NCBI RefSeq assembly: GCF_010367455.1
Contig: NZ_WRPR01000043.1
Span: forward strand, 1-64,000
Source of the DNA: Candidatus Laterigemmans baculatus
GTDB taxonomy: Bacteria > Planctomycetota > Planctomycetia > Pirellulales > Pirellulaceae
Length of the DNA stretch: 64,000 bases
Direction of reading: 5' to 3'
This document shows, piece after piece, positions 28,301-40,550 of the stretch (positions are counted from its first letter, which is position 1; the number at the start of each line of letters is the position of its first letter). The notes beneath the pieces are model-generated. The model did not search any database. It was given only the letters and a program-made list of their open reading frames with translations, and was not told the DNA's origin. Made by a program: the position numbers and the translations under genes.

Positions 28301-28396
28301 CTCCGCTCCGATCGCCGGAGTGACAAGTCCCGAGAACGCAAGGACGAGGAGCGTACCGAGAACAGCAGGGGACCGGAGTCGGAAACAGCAATTCAT
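25322..28396 (-). CDS. PVC-type membrane-bound dehydrogenase with HEAT repeats and C-terminal cytochrome c
   Basis: About 1024 residues from the ATG at 28396, which opens a signal peptide (RSPAVLGTLLVLAFSGLVTP). Domain order: a six-bladed glucose/sorbosone dehydrogenase-like propeller (VPEGFSVELVAAEPQLVNPVSM to about residue 440), alpha-helical HEAT-like repeats (about 480-850), and a C-terminal c-type heme domain with CAQCHKIHGQG and GPDITLIGR, followed by the conserved VLTVDGRVLSG module. This architecture is characteristic of Planctomycetes, Verrucomicrobia and relatives, and is thought to oxidise carbohydrates or similar substrates in the periplasm; the substrate is unknown. An internal LLAERLLAER repeat reflects a 15-bp duplication near 27065. 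It is divergent from the DUF1549 gene across 234 bp, which probably holds both promoters. Confidence 0.9.
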   Translation of the reverse strand: MNCCFRLRSPAVLGTLLVLAFSGLVTPAIGAEEFIPRRQEKPPGPPLSPEEALQKMSVPEGFSVELVAAEPQLVNPVSMTIDERGRFWVTESLEYPRRAPGPGRDRIKVLEDTDGDGRVDKTTIFADGLNIPSGIAVGYGGVWVANAPDILFMQDTDGDGVADTREVVVTGFGRDDTHELPNSLTWGPDGWLYGLNGVFNPSHIKHQGKEHHFTCALFRIHPRTRAFEVFAEGTSNPWGIAWDPEGSAFVSACVIDHLWHLVETGYYHRQGGPYPPYTWKMESIVEHKHQLAAYCGIHYFDSDAYPEPYRDKLYMGNVHAGAINVDKLQRDGATYFGTTEEDFLQANDVWFMPVVQKTGPDGCLYVLDWYDRFHCYQDANRDPAGVDRLHGRLYRIRYQDTPRAPRFDLAEETDAQLVERLHSPNVYFRDLAQRLLAERLLAERDSSETRPQLERLVMDASVARKTRMHALWSLVSTGRLEELFHAALLRHTDPGYRAWGVRAAGNFRNPSPAVTRQVAALVADPSADVRLQVVIAANKIEGLDAIALLGDALTHVGDDKILPNVIWQNLYPLLDSQGDRFLEQARREELRQAAVMREILPRAIERLLDGGEKNASTVAALLTAMLAGEATDGTTARAMTDFGTAAETLRMLTAKIQSGELGGPGLESLRKELRPELEKVFAEADHPLLIPAALLATTWSDPAGVAAVRARLASTESPAAVRLEALEALVAAGHGSVLEEVDAILSRPRQSSPEFRGAALAALGRLALPQVAEVVLRNYSLQEPAVQPKAIELLTQRASWSKALLERIGRDEIPATALHVNQVRQLLAAGDPELAEMVRSRWGSIRSGRNPEADQLIAEIRVQLGQQAGNPHRGQAVFTKLCAQCHKIHGQGQEVGPDITLIGRTTLDQLLSNVLDPSLVIGVGYQQTNVLTVDGRVLSGIAVESNPQRVVLKLQGGKTETIPRDEIEQERLSELSMMPEELEKQLSRQELLDLLTFLALDKPPSDPNAKSLPGVAEIKVEAGR

Positions 28397-28630
28397 GGCG
28401 GGCTCGAGAGACGGGACGTGAGAGACAAAGAAAAGCGAGAGGCGGGTGCACGCAATCGTAGAGCGAGCCCACAGCGGTCTCAACCAATTTCGCCGGGCCT
28501 CATCCCGCCTGCTCAGCGGAGCGGTGAGCACGAGTGGGAGTAGGAGCACCGACGATCTCCGCTCGGATCTGCTACGATTGCGGTTTCCCTTCCTGTTTCC
28601 ACACCGATCGACCACCCCGGGGGCGGTGAG

Positions 28631-31540
28631 ATGCGCCATCACCAGCTTTCAATTCTGCCGTGGATGGGCCTGCCGTGGATGGGCCTGTTCTTGCTCGGGC
28701 TGTTGGGGGTTGGAGTGTGGGGGGCCGCGCCGCCGGCCCGCGGCGACTCGCCGGCTCCAGGCCAAACGCCCGACTATCTCGAGCAGATCAAACCGCTGCT
28801 GCTGAGCAAGTGCGTCAGCTGTCACGGTCCGCTTCGGCAGGAGGGCGGGTTGCGAGTCGATACCGCGGCGCTGCTGCTCGACGGGGGTGATTCGGGAGAG
28901 GTCGTCGTGGCCGAGGAGCCGGACCAGAGTTATCTGCTCGACCGCATCACCGCCGAACATGGCGAGGACCGGATGCCGCCGGAGAGTGAAGGCGAAGCGT
29001 TGACGGCCGAGCAGATCGAGCTGTTCCGTCGCTGGATCGCCGCTGGGCTTCCCGCACCCGAAGCGGAAGAACCGCTGCCTCCGCCCGAAGAGCACTGGGC
29101 CTATCAGCCAATCGAGCGTCCGGAAGTTCCACCCGCAGCCGCCGATCCTTTGGGCGAGCCGCGGAATCCGATCGATCAGTTCTTGGCGATCGCGCACCAG
29201 CAAGCAGGCGTCACCGCGGCGCCGCGTGCCGACGCCGCCACGCTGCTCCGCCGCATCACGATGGACTTGACGGGCCTCCCACCGCGGCCTGACGAGCTCG
29301 CGGAGTTCATGGCCGACGATTCCCCCGAAGCGTACGCCCGCGTCGTCGACCGGTTGCTCGACAGCCCGCGGTTCGGCGAGCGCTGGGGCCGGCACTGGAT
29401 GGACGTTTGGCGGTACAGCGATTGGGACGGCTACAAAAACGAACTCCGTGGCAGCCAGCGGCACATCTGGCACTGGCGCGACTGGATCATCGAGTCGTTG
29501 AATGAGGATAAGGGATACGACCAGATGATCCTGGAGATGCTCGCCGGCGACGAGCTGGCGCCGGAGGATCCCGACACGCTCCGCGCCACCGGTTTCTTGG
29601 CTCGCAATTATCATCACAGCAACCGCGATATCTGGCTCGACGCGACGGTCGAACATACGGCCAAAGCGTTCCTCGGGATGACGATCGCCTGCGCGCGATG
29701 CCATGACCACAAGTACGATCCAATCAGCCAACGCGAGTACTACGCGTTCCGGGCGATCTTTGAGCCGCATCGAGTCCGCTCCGACCGCATTGCCGGCCAG
29801 CCCAACGTGGCTCAGGACGCGCTGCCGCGAGCCTTTGACGCCGAGCCCGAGGCGGAGACGTATCTATACATCCAAGGAAACGAGAAGCGGCCCGACAAAG
29901 AGCATCCGCTCGCTCCGGCGGTCCCGGCCTTCTTCGATCGCCCGCTCAGCATCGAGCCTGTTTCGCTACCGCTCCAGGCCTACTTTCCGGCCGCCGCCGA
30001 ACACGTCGAGCGCGAGGATCTCGCAGCGGCCGCTCGACGCGTCGAGGCCGCCCAAAAAGCCCTCGATGCGTTAGCTCCGGCGAAAGAGTCGAGCGACGAG
30101 CAAGCCGCGGCATCGAATGGGGAACTCGAACTCGCTCGGCTGAAGCTTTCGGCCGCCCGGGCCGCCGAGCAATCGCTCGCTCGCCGCTGGGACGCCGACC
30201 GCGCGAAACACACCGACCAGCCTGCAGAGGAAACGGAGCGACTCGCCGCCGCGGCGGCCACCGCCGAACGCCAAGCGAAGCTGTTGGAAGCCGAGCTGCA
30301 GGTCGCGGAGAAAGAGCGGGCGGCGGAGAAAGCCGAGCAAGCCGCACAGGCCGCTGCCGACAAACAAGTGGCCGCAGCCGACAAGCCGGCGGACGCAGCG
30401 GACGCAGCGGACGCCAAGAAGCAGCAAGCCGCAGTGGCCAAACTTCAGAAGGCGGCCGAACAGGCGAGCAAAGAACTCGCAGCGGCTCGCGAAGCCTTGA
30501 CCGCAGCCCAAACCGCGGCAGGCGAAACCGCAACCGGTGAAGAGAGCCATGAGTACACGGCGGTGGGAGAAGCCTACCCGCGACAAAGCACCGGCCGACG
30601 GTTGGCACTGGCCCGCTGGATCGCCAGCCGCGACAACCCGCTCACCGCGCGCGTCGCGGTGAACCACGTTTGGTTGCGGCATTTTGGGACGCCCTTGGTC
30701 GACCGCGTTTTTGATTTCGGGCTTGAAGCTCCCCGGCCTGCGCATGCGGACCTGCTCGACTGGTTGGCTGCCGAATTGGTCGATTCCGGCTGGTCGCTCA
30801 AGCACCTCCATCGGTTGATCGTCCACTCGCAAGCCTATACAGCCGCCTCGAGCGGGCTGGCAGTGACTGAGCCAGTTGGACTGCGGCAATCGGCCAAGAT
30901 CGATCCCGATAACCGTTTGTTCTGGCGAGCCAACACGCGGCGGCTGGATGCGGAGGTGATTCGCGACAGCCTGTTTTTCGTCTCCGGCAGCCTCGACCTG
31001 ACGCTCGGAGGGCCCGAGATTCCGGCCACCGAGGGTGAGACGGTACCCCGCCGCAGCGTCTATTTTCAGCATGCCTACGAAAAACAGATGACGATGCTGA
31101 CGCTGTTCGATGCGGCCAGCCCCAACGAGTGCTACCGCCGCGGCTCGAGCATCCTTCCGCAGCAAGCGCTGGCTCTCTCCAACAGCACGGCGAGCCTCAC
31201 CCAGGCCCGCCGCCTGGCCCGTCAGCTCTGCAGCGCCCCGATTGATGCCGCGGCAACCGGCGAGGAAGCGGGTGCCAGCGAGCCGCTGCTGCCGGCCGAG
31301 GCGTTCATTCGCGCGGCATTTGCCCGGGTGCTCTCGCGGCCACCGCGGGCCGCCGAGGTGCAACTCTGTCTTGAGTTTCTCGACCGCCAACAGCGGTTGC
31401 TGGCCGATCCCGCGCAGCTCACCGCCTCGGCGGGCAAGGCCGCTCCGCAGCTCGCTCCGGCGGAAGATCCTGCGGTCAGGGCCCGCGAAAACCTGTTGCA
31501 CGTTTTGCTCAACCACAACGACTTTGTCACCCTCCGCTAG
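28631..31540 (+). CDS. Planctomycete cytochrome PSCyt1-DUF1549-DUF1553 protein with coiled-coil insert
   Basis: A 969-residue exported protein. After a hydrophobic leader with a duplicated PWMGL comes a c-type heme domain ([15 protein letters not shown]), then DUF1549 ([12 protein letters not shown] through [19 protein letters not shown] and [13 protein letters not shown], a second heme-like CxxCH). DUF1553 follows at the C-terminus ([20 protein letters not shown] to [15 protein letters not shown]). Between DUF1549 and DUF1553, at about residues 455-640, sits a long Ala/Glu/Lys-rich segment predicted to be coiled coil. The family is nearly restricted to PVC bacteria and its function is unproven, but it is consistently paired with a DUF1501 protein, as here 16 bp downstream. 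Start ATG at 28631. Confidence 0.92.
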   Translation: MRHHQLSILPWMGLPWMGLFLLGLLGVGVWGAAPPARGDSPAPGQTPDYLEQIKPLLLSKCVSCHGPLRQEGGLRVDTAALLLDGGDSGEVVVAEEPDQSYLLDRITAEHGEDRMPPESEGEALTAEQIELFRRWIAAGLPAPEAEEPLPPPEEHWAYQPIERPEVPPAAADPLGEPRNPIDQFLAIAHQQAGVTAAPRADAATLLRRITMDLTGLPPRPDELAEFMADDSPEAYARVVDRLLDSPRFGERWGRHWMDVWRYSDWDGYKNELRGSQRHIWHWRDWIIESLNEDKGYDQMILEMLAGDELAPEDPDTLRATGFLARNYHHSNRDIWLDATVEHTAKAFLGMTIACARCHDHKYDPISQREYYAFRAIFEPHRVRSDRIAGQPNVAQDALPRAFDAEPEAETYLYIQGNEKRPDKEHPLAPAVPAFFDRPLSIEPVSLPLQAYFPAAAEHVEREDLAAAARRVEAAQKALDALAPAKESSDEQAAASNGELELARLKLSAARAAEQSLARRWDADRAKHTDQPAEETERLAAAAATAERQAKLLEAELQVAEKERAAEKAEQAAQAAADKQVAAADKPADAADAADAKKQQAAVAKLQKAAEQASKELAAAREALTAAQTAAGETATGEESHEYTAVGEAYPRQSTGRRLALARWIASRDNPLTARVAVNHVWLRHFGTPLVDRVFDFGLEAPRPAHADLLDWLAAELVDSGWSLKHLHRLIVHSQAYTAASSGLAVTEPVGLRQSAKIDPDNRLFWRANTRRLDAEVIRDSLFFVSGSLDLTLGGPEIPATEGETVPRRSVYFQHAYEKQMTMLTLFDAASPNECYRRGSSILPQQALALSNSTASLTQARRLARQLCSAPIDAAATGEEAGASEPLLPAEAFIRAAFARVLSRPPRAAEVQLCLEFLDRQQRLLADPAQLTASAGKAAPQLAPAEDPAVRARENLLHVLLNHNDFVTLR

Positions 31541-31556
31541 TTCGAGGCAACGACCG

Positions 31557-33020
31557 GTGAGTCCTTTTGAACCAACCCGTCGCGACTTTCTGTCGAATCT
31601 CGGCATGGGCTTTGGCAGCGTTGCGCTTTCGGCGATGCTTCACCGCGACGCGATGGCCGCCGCACCGGTGAGCCACGGTAATCATTTGCCGCTCGCGAGC
31701 GTTGCTCCCAAAGCGAAGAGCGTGATCTGGCTGTTCATGATCGGTGGGACCAGCCATCTGGAGTCGTTCGATCCGAAGCCGGCGCTCAACAAGTACGCGG
31801 GAAAAACGATCGACGAGACGCCGCACCGCGACGTGCTCAACTCGCCGTTTCTGAAGAACGAGCGAGTCGTCGCGTTTGACCCCAACAACGGCCACGTTCG
31901 CAACGAAATTTTTCCGCTGCAGACCGGCTGGAAGAAGCGGGGGCAGAGCGGGCTGGAGATCAGCGACTGGTGGCCCCATCTGGGCGATTGCGCCGATGAC
32001 CTGGCGATCGTTCGCTCGATGTGGACCGAGGACAGCAACCATGGGGCTCAGCTGCAGTTCCACACCGGGCGGCATCGCGTCGACGGCTTTTTTCCGACGA
32101 TCGGCTCGTGGGTGAATTACGGGCTGGGCTCGATCAACGACAATCTGCCGCAGTTCGTCGTGATGGGGGACCCGATCGCCGACTGCTGTGGCGGACGAGA
32201 AGCGCACCGGGCGAATTACCTCGGCCCGCAGTACGACGGGATCCCGCTGGATGTTGATCCGGTCGCCCCGCTTCCCTATGCCCAACCACCGGGCGACGTT
32301 TACCGCGAGGAGCAGGCGGGCGAGTTCGAGCTGCTCCGCCAGCTCAACGGAGTGTCGGCCGAAGCCTATCCGGACGACGAAGCGCTCCGCGCCCGCATCC
32401 GCTCGTACGAACTGGCGTTTCGGATGCAGGCAGCGATTCCCGAAATCGTCCAGTTCAACGACGAGACGCAGGTCACGCGGCAGCTGTATGGGCTCGATCA
32501 AGCGGAGACCAAGACGTTCGGCGAACAGATGTTGACCGCTCGGCGATTGGTCGAGCGGGGAGTGCGGTTCGTGCAGGTCTACCACGGCAACAATGGCGGG
32601 GCCGGGCAGTGGGACTCGCATAAGGGCCTCAAAGCGGGCCATTCGCGGCTGTGCCAGCAAGTCGATCAACCGATCGCGGCTCTGCTGAAAGACCTCAAGC
32701 AACGAGGGCTGCTCGACGAGACGCTCGTCGTCTGGGCGACCGAGTTCGGGCGAACGCCGGGGTCGCAACTCGCCGACGGCCGCGACCACCATCCGTTCGG
32801 GTTCAGCGTCTGGATGGCTGGCGGAGGCATTCGCGGCGGCGTGGCCCACGGCCGCACCGATGAGCTTGGCTACCACGCGGTCGAGGACCGGCATTACGTA
32901 ACCGACATCCATGCGACGCTGCTCCACCAGCTCGGACTCGACCCCCGCCAACTGACGGTCCCGGGGCGGAAGCGGCTCGAGAAGGACTTTGGCAGCCCCA
33001 TCGAAGCGATCATCGCCTAG
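31557..33020 (+). CDS. DUF1501 Tat-exported protein
   Basis: A 487-residue protein of the alkaline-phosphatase/sulfatase-like superfamily. The twin-arginine signal is at the N-terminus ([20 protein letters not shown]), predicting folded export. The DUF1501 core shows [64 protein letters not shown] and [23 protein letters not shown]. The start is the GTG at 31557 with GAGG nine bases upstream, 16 bp after the PSCyt1 gene, so the two form an operon. Metal-binding Asp and His positions appear retained; the substrate is unknown. Confidence 0.92.
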   Translation: MSPFEPTRRDFLSNLGMGFGSVALSAMLHRDAMAAAPVSHGNHLPLASVAPKAKSVIWLFMIGGTSHLESFDPKPALNKYAGKTIDETPHRDVLNSPFLKNERVVAFDPNNGHVRNEIFPLQTGWKKRGQSGLEISDWWPHLGDCADDLAIVRSMWTEDSNHGAQLQFHTGRHRVDGFFPTIGSWVNYGLGSINDNLPQFVVMGDPIADCCGGREAHRANYLGPQYDGIPLDVDPVAPLPYAQPPGDVYREEQAGEFELLRQLNGVSAEAYPDDEALRARIRSYELAFRMQAAIPEIVQFNDETQVTRQLYGLDQAETKTFGEQMLTARRLVERGVRFVQVYHGNNGGAGQWDSHKGLKAGHSRLCQQVDQPIAALLKDLKQRGLLDETLVVWATEFGRTPGSQLADGRDHHPFGFSVWMAGGGIRGGVAHGRTDELGYHAVEDRHYVTDIHATLLHQLGLDPRQLTVPGRKRLEKDFGSPIEAIIA

Positions 33021-33063
33021 CCCCGGTCAGGACTCGGGGAAAATGTCGCGAAACCGTGAGTGA

Positions 33064-33436
33064 AATCAGCCGCCATGGGCTAGCGTCCGGTTATTCATGC
33101 GTTTGGATAAATGTGTTGCAAGTTCATGTGGTGTTTGAAGTTGCGACAGACCGTCGCGAGACAGTGGGTTAAATCAGCCGCCACGCGCTAGCGTCCGGTT
33201 CTCACTGCGTTTTCGGAAACCGGGGGCTAGCTCGGATTATTCATTCGCTTGCATAAATGCGCTACAAGTCCTTGTGGTGTTTGAAGTTGCGACGGACCCT
33301 CGCGAAACAGTGCGTTAAATCAGCCGCCACGCGCTAGCGTCCGGTTATCACGGCGTTTTCGGGAACCGGGGGCTAGCGCCCGGCGGCTGATGAATAATCC
33401 AGGCTAGCGCCCGGCGGCTCACCCGAGGCTAGCGCG
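33064..33436. repeat. Cluster of GCTAGCG repeats with a ~146-bp tandem duplication
   Basis: The 556-bp gap before glgX is mostly repeat. A segment of about 146 bp (TTATTCAT ... GTTGCGAC ... AATCAGCCGCC ... GCTAGCGTCCGGTT) begins at 33091 and again at 33237. The second copy continues into GGGAACCGGGGGCTAGCGCCCGGCGGCTGATGAATAATCC. Two further short GCTAGCG units follow up to about 33436. The unit at 33226-33400 is matched in reverse orientation at 42122-42300. Confidence 0.9.
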
Positions 33437-33576
33437 TGCGGCTCAGAAGGTTGAAGCGGCACACGCTTTGCTTTCCGCCTTGCGGTGGAGCTGAGACGGT
33501 GACTCCGGAGGACGTCTCGCCCCCGCATGCGGGATCCATCCCACGGAGAAGTCAGCAGCGTCGAAGGAAGCATTGG

Positions 33577-35833
<2,257 letters not shown>

Positions 35834-35841
<8 letters not shown>

Positions 35842-37630
35842 TTCCAACGGAATGCCTAGCACCACGCGCCCCGCCCACGGGGCGATTGTGACGGGCGAGG
35901 GTGTCCAGTTCTCGCTCTGGGCACCGCTCGCCGAGACGGTCGAACTGCTACTCGACTCGGGTCTTCGGATGCCGATGATCCCGGGCGAGGATGGGTTATT
36001 TGAATTGTTCGTAGAGCGTCTCAAGCCGGGAGCGACCTACCGCTATTGCCTCGACGGAGGTGAGCCCTTGCCCGATCCGGCATCGCGGTTTCAGCCCGAG
36101 GGAGTGCATGGTCCGTCGCAGATCATCGATCCGTCCGCCTACCCTTGGAAGGACGCGGCGTGGCAGGGCATTCCTCGGCAGGAACTCGTGTTCTACGAAC
36201 TGCATGTCGGGACGTTCACCCCCGAGGGAACCTTTCGCAGTCTGATCCCGCGGCTGCCCTACCTGAAGGAGCTGGGGATTACGGCGGTGGAGTTGATGCC
36301 ATTGGCCGATTTCGCCGGCCGCTGGAACTGGGGCTACGACCCGGCTGCCTTCTACGCTCCGTCGCGGGCCTATGGGACTCCGGATGACCTGCGGGCGCTA
36401 GTCGATGCGGCGCACGAGATCGGCTTGGCCGTCTTTATCGACGTGATCTACAACCACTTCGGCCCCGACGGCGCGTATGCGACGGCCTACGCGCCATTTC
36501 ACTCCGAGAAGCACCACACGCCGTGGGGCGCCGGGATCAATCTGGACGACGTCCACTGTCGAGGCGTCCGCGACTTCTTCATCGACAATGCGCTGCATTG
36601 GCTCGGCGAATACCACTTCGACGGAATCCGTCTCGATGCGATCAACGCGTTGCAGGATGATAGCACGCCGCACTTCCTCGCGGAACTTTCCGAAGCGGTC
36701 GATACGGTCCCCGGTCCCGAGCGGTATTTGATCGCTGAAGATTTCCGCAACCTTCGCACCGTGCTTCTGCCGCGGAGCGAAGGGGGCTATGAGATGGACG
36801 GCGTCTGGGCGGATGATTTTCATCATCTGATTCGCCACATGCTCGCCGGCGACACTCATGGCTACTACGGAGATTATGTCGACTGCACGGCAGCGGACCT
36901 CGCGGTGACGATCCGCAACGGCTGGTACTACAGCGGACAACCTCAAAAACGGAGTGGGATTCCGCGGGGCACCGACGCAAGCGGATTGCCTTACGAGCAG
37001 TTTGTGTTCTGTATTCAAAACCACGATCAGATCGGGAATCGCGTCGACGGCGATCGGCTCCATCATGAGGTGCCACTGAGCGCGTTTCGCGCTGCTTCGG
37101 CCCTGTTGCTGTGGGTCCCCCAAACGCCACTGATGTTCATGGGCCAGGAGTGGGCCGCGTCGACTCCCTTCCAGTTTTTCACCGACCATCACGACGAACT
37201 CGGGGTGCTGGTCAGCGAGGGGCGGAAGCACGAGTTCGAAGCGATTGCCGATGCGGACGAAGTCCCCGACCCGCAAGACCCCGAAACCTTCCAGCGCAGC
37301 CACTTGCTGTGGGAAGAGCGAGAGAAGTGGCCGCACCGGGGCATCTGGAATCTCTACCGAGACTTGATCGCCTACCGCGGCCAGCTCTCGGGGGACGTGG
37401 AGGTCACGGTTCACAACGATCGAGCCCTCACGGTCCGCCGCGGCAACCGCTGGCTGGTCGTCGCCCTCGAGGGAGAGCAGTCACTGCCGTTGCCCCCGCC
37501 GCGGGCGGAGCTCGTACTTTCGACCGAGCAGGCCGAGTACGCCCGCGATGGTAAGCCGCCGCGCGTCGAAGGAGATTCGCTCTACCTGCCGGTTGCTGCA
37601 GCCGCCGTCTTCGCGATCGACTCTGACTGA
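35834..37630 (+). CDS. treZ: Malto-oligosyltrehalose trehalohydrolase
   Basis: A 598-residue GH13 enzyme releasing trehalose from maltooligosyl-trehalose. Signatures are the N-terminal CBM48 (TGEGVQFSLWAPLAETVELL), YELHVGTFTPEGTF, FIDVIYNHFGPDG, HFDGIRLDAINAL with the nucleophile, LIAEDFRN with the acid, and FCIQNHDQIGNRVDG. The start is the ATG at 35834, overlapping the glgX stop by 8 bp with GGAG upstream; the next ATG at 35852 is an alternative. A CGGAATGCC duplication surrounds the two candidate starts. Confidence 0.95.
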
Positions 37631-37677
37631 AGCCCCGGCACTGAAGCTCCTTCCCCACGCCCTTCCGCTCCCCCCCA

Positions 37678-40431
37678 ATGACATCCCGTATGATCGCCAG
37701 CTATCGCCTCCAGCTGATCCCCGAATTCGGATTCTCCGAGGTCGCCGCACTGGTCCCGTACCTGAAGAAGCTGGGGATCAGTCACCTTTATCTGTCGCCG
37801 ATCACCGAGGCTCGGGCGGGCAGCACGCACGGCTACGATGTGATCGATCACAACCGCATCCGCAGTGAGTTTGGGGGCCGCGAAGGACTGGAGAATCTGC
37901 TGCAAACGATCCGCGAAGCGGGTCTGCAGCTGATCTTCGACATCGTGCCGAACCATTCGGGAGTAGGGCCCCGCAATGAAGCCTGGCAAAACGTCTTGGC
38001 CTACGGCAAACACTCTCCCTTCGCTCGTTATTTTGACATCGACTGGGCACCGCTGGAGGAAACTTTACAAGGCAAGGTCTTGCTCCCTTTCCTGGGCAAG
38101 ACCTATGGCGAAGCGCTCGACGACGGAGAAATTCGTTTGTCCTATGAAGCGGGAAAGTTCTACGCCACCTATTTCGAAAATCGCTTCGCTCTCAGCCCCG
38201 CGACCTACGCGGAAATCTTGGCCACTGCGCTTCCACACTACGAGCGAACGGAGGTCTATTTCGACCTCAAGGATTTGCAACAAACCTACGCCTCCCTCTC
38301 CCCGCAAGAGGTCGAGAAAGCAGAAATCGTTGGCCGGCGATTGGAGACGTTTGAGGAAAAGGTGTCGTGGCAAGAAACGCTCGACGAGTTCCAAGGAGCC
38401 AAGCTACACGAACTACTGGAGCGGCAATGCTGGCGGTTGGCTTACTGGAAAACCGCAGGGTATGAGATCAATTACCGGCGATTCTTCGATATCAATGGTT
38501 TGGCCGCCCTGCGGATGGAGGATGATGAGGTATTCTGGAAATCTCATCGGCTGCTCGGAGACGTGGTCGCGGAAGAGGGAGTCGCCGGGGTTCGCGTGGA
38601 TCACGTCGATGGGCTGTTCGCACCCCAAGCCTATTTAACGCGACTCAAGGAACTTGGCACGCGTCAGATCTGGGTCGAGAAGATCCTTGCACCGCGCGAA
38701 ACGCTGCCCGACGGCTGGCCGGTCGAAGGCACGACCGGCTACGAATTCATGAACGACCTGATGAACGTGCTGCTTCGTGGTGAAGGGCTGAAGGCGATCG
38801 AGCGGATCTACTTTCACTTTGTTCCCGATGCGGATTCTTATGAGGACGTTGTCCATGACAGCAAGTTGTTGGTGATCCGGTCGTCCCTCTCGAGCGAACT
38901 GTACCGCTTGGCCCACGAGCTGAACCTGCTCTGCAAGTCGGACTACCACACCCGCGATTTCGCTTTGGGGACGCTCCGCGACGGCGTTGCCGAATTGGTG
39001 GCAGCGCTCGGCCGCTATCGCACCTATCTTCCAGAAGAGGCTGAGACGGCTCGCGAAGTGGTGGAGCAAGCGGTCGGACGGGCCCGGCAACGGACGCCGT
39101 CGTTCGAGCCATCGCTCTACGATTTCATCGCCCGCGTGATCCTCGGCGATGTTCCCGAAGAGCTTCGCGAACGACAGCAGGCGTGGGTCGGCCGCTTCCA
39201 ACAGTACACCGCACCGGTCGCCGCCAAGGGGGTCGAGGATACCGCCTTTTACCGCTACCTCCCGCTGGTGGCCTTGAACGAAGTCGGAGGAGAACCGCAG
39301 CTTTCTCCTCAGCCGGTACAGGCATTTCACTCGCATGCTCGCTTCCGGGCCCAGCGGTACCCCACGGCGCTCCTAGCGACTGCGACCCATGACCACAAAC
39401 GGGGTGAAGATACCCGCGCTCGTCTGATCGCGCTGACCGAGATGCCCGACCGGTGGGAAGAAACCTTGCGCGAGCTGGTGCAGATCGGACAGAACTACCA
39501 CGGGCTGCATGGTCCATCGCGATTGGACGAATATCTTTTTCACCAATTGCTGGTGGCGCTCTGGAAGGGGAGCACCCCGGAATCTCTGGAGGAGCGTCTC
39601 ACGGCTTACATGCAGAAAGCCTCTCGCGAGAGCAAGCTGCGAACCAGTTGGAATAATCCCAACGAGAGTTATGAGAAAGATCTGGACAATTTCGTCCGGT
39701 CGATGCTCGCCGATGCGCGGACCGGTCCGGCGATCGAGTCGCTCTCCGCAAAGCTCGCCGACGAGGGGTTCTTCAATTCGCTCAGCCAAGTGGTGCTCAA
39801 GTTCACCTCCCCGGGAGTGCCCGACATCTATCAAGGCTGCGAATTGGCCGATCTGTCGCTGGTGGACCCGGACAACCGCCGCCCGGTCGATTACGAACGA
39901 CGCAAGCAATTGCTCGAGCACTTTCAGCCCTTGCTCGAAGAACCCCAGCGCGGCGCCGTCGCAGAACTCATCGAGCAGCGGGACGAAACGGTCAAGTTCT
40001 ATCTGACCGCACGCTTACTACGTCTCCGCGGGGAGTACCCCGAGCTGTTCGCGAGCGGGAGCTATCGCGCGCTCGAAGTCTGCGGTCCCGCCGCCGAATG
40101 CTGGATTGCTTTCGCACGAGAGCAAGGTGGTGCGGCGGTCGTCGTCGCCGTCTCGCGGTTTCCTTGCAACTGGCAGCAGCAACAACCGGCCGAGCTCCAG
40201 CTCCCAGCGGATCTGGCCGGGCGCCGCTGGACCGAGTCGCTCAGCGGCGCCCAGGTTTGTGGCACGGTCAAGGCCGAGAAGCAGAAGTGTGCAAAGGGTG
40301 CCGGGGGAAATGGTGCCGGGGGAAATGGTGGTGGTGGGGAAGATTCGGCCGAGCTCGAAGCCGGCAGCGTCGAGACGATCGACTTGACCGCGCTGGGGCT
40401 CCGCTGGGCCGTCCTCACGTCGGCCGGATGA
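37678..40431 (+). CDS. treY: Malto-oligosyltrehalose synthase
   Basis: A 917-residue GH13 enzyme that isomerises the reducing-end glucose of maltodextrins to a trehalose linkage. Motifs are IASYRLQLIPEFGF, LYLSPITEARAGSTHGYDV, LIFDIVPNHSGVGP, GVRVDHVDGLFAPQAYL, IWVEKILAPRETLP and GVEDTAFYRYLPL. It starts 47 bp after treZ, completing a TreX-TreZ-TreY route from glycogen to trehalose, used against osmotic or desiccation stress. An in-frame 15-bp repeat (GAGGN, about 40298-40334) interrupts the C-terminal region. The rest agrees with family length once that insert is allowed for. Confidence 0.95.
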   Translation: MTSRMIASYRLQLIPEFGFSEVAALVPYLKKLGISHLYLSPITEARAGSTHGYDVIDHNRIRSEFGGREGLENLLQTIREAGLQLIFDIVPNHSGVGPRNEAWQNVLAYGKHSPFARYFDIDWAPLEETLQGKVLLPFLGKTYGEALDDGEIRLSYEAGKFYATYFENRFALSPATYAEILATALPHYERTEVYFDLKDLQQTYASLSPQEVEKAEIVGRRLETFEEKVSWQETLDEFQGAKLHELLERQCWRLAYWKTAGYEINYRRFFDINGLAALRMEDDEVFWKSHRLLGDVVAEEGVAGVRVDHVDGLFAPQAYLTRLKELGTRQIWVEKILAPRETLPDGWPVEGTTGYEFMNDLMNVLLRGEGLKAIERIYFHFVPDADSYEDVVHDSKLLVIRSSLSSELYRLAHELNLLCKSDYHTRDFALGTLRDGVAELVAALGRYRTYLPEEAETAREVVEQAVGRARQRTPSFEPSLYDFIARVILGDVPEELRERQQAWVGRFQQYTAPVAAKGVEDTAFYRYLPLVALNEVGGEPQLSPQPVQAFHSHARFRAQRYPTALLATATHDHKRGEDTRARLIALTEMPDRWEETLRELVQIGQNYHGLHGPSRLDEYLFHQLLVALWKGSTPESLEERLTAYMQKASRESKLRTSWNNPNESYEKDLDNFVRSMLADARTGPAIESLSAKLADEGFFNSLSQVVLKFTSPGVPDIYQGCELADLSLVDPDNRRPVDYERRKQLLEHFQPLLEEPQRGAVAELIEQRDETVKFYLTARLLRLRGEYPELFASGSYRALEVCGPAAECWIAFAREQGGAAVVVAVSRFPCNWQQQQPAELQLPADLAGRRWTESLSGAQVCGTVKAEKQKCAKGAGGNGAGGNGGGGEDSAELEAGSVETIDLTALGLRWAVLTSAG

Positions 40432-40550
40432 GAAGCGTGTGAGATTCGGCAACGGCACCTGCCCACTCGCGCAAAGGGCAGGGCGGCACCGGAGTTGCTC
40501 TTGCATGGCCGCATCCCGCCGAATATGCCCCCACGCCTCGAGGTGCCCTA

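Noticed and set aside
26990-28543. Plus-strand open frame of 517 codons opposite the PVC dehydrogenase
   Set aside because: Shadow of a domain-bearing gene, no ribosome-binding site and no motif.
33064-33436. Repeated units resembling a CRISPR array
   Set aside because: Units are long palindromic elements with uneven spacing, no uniform spacers, and no cas genes nearby.
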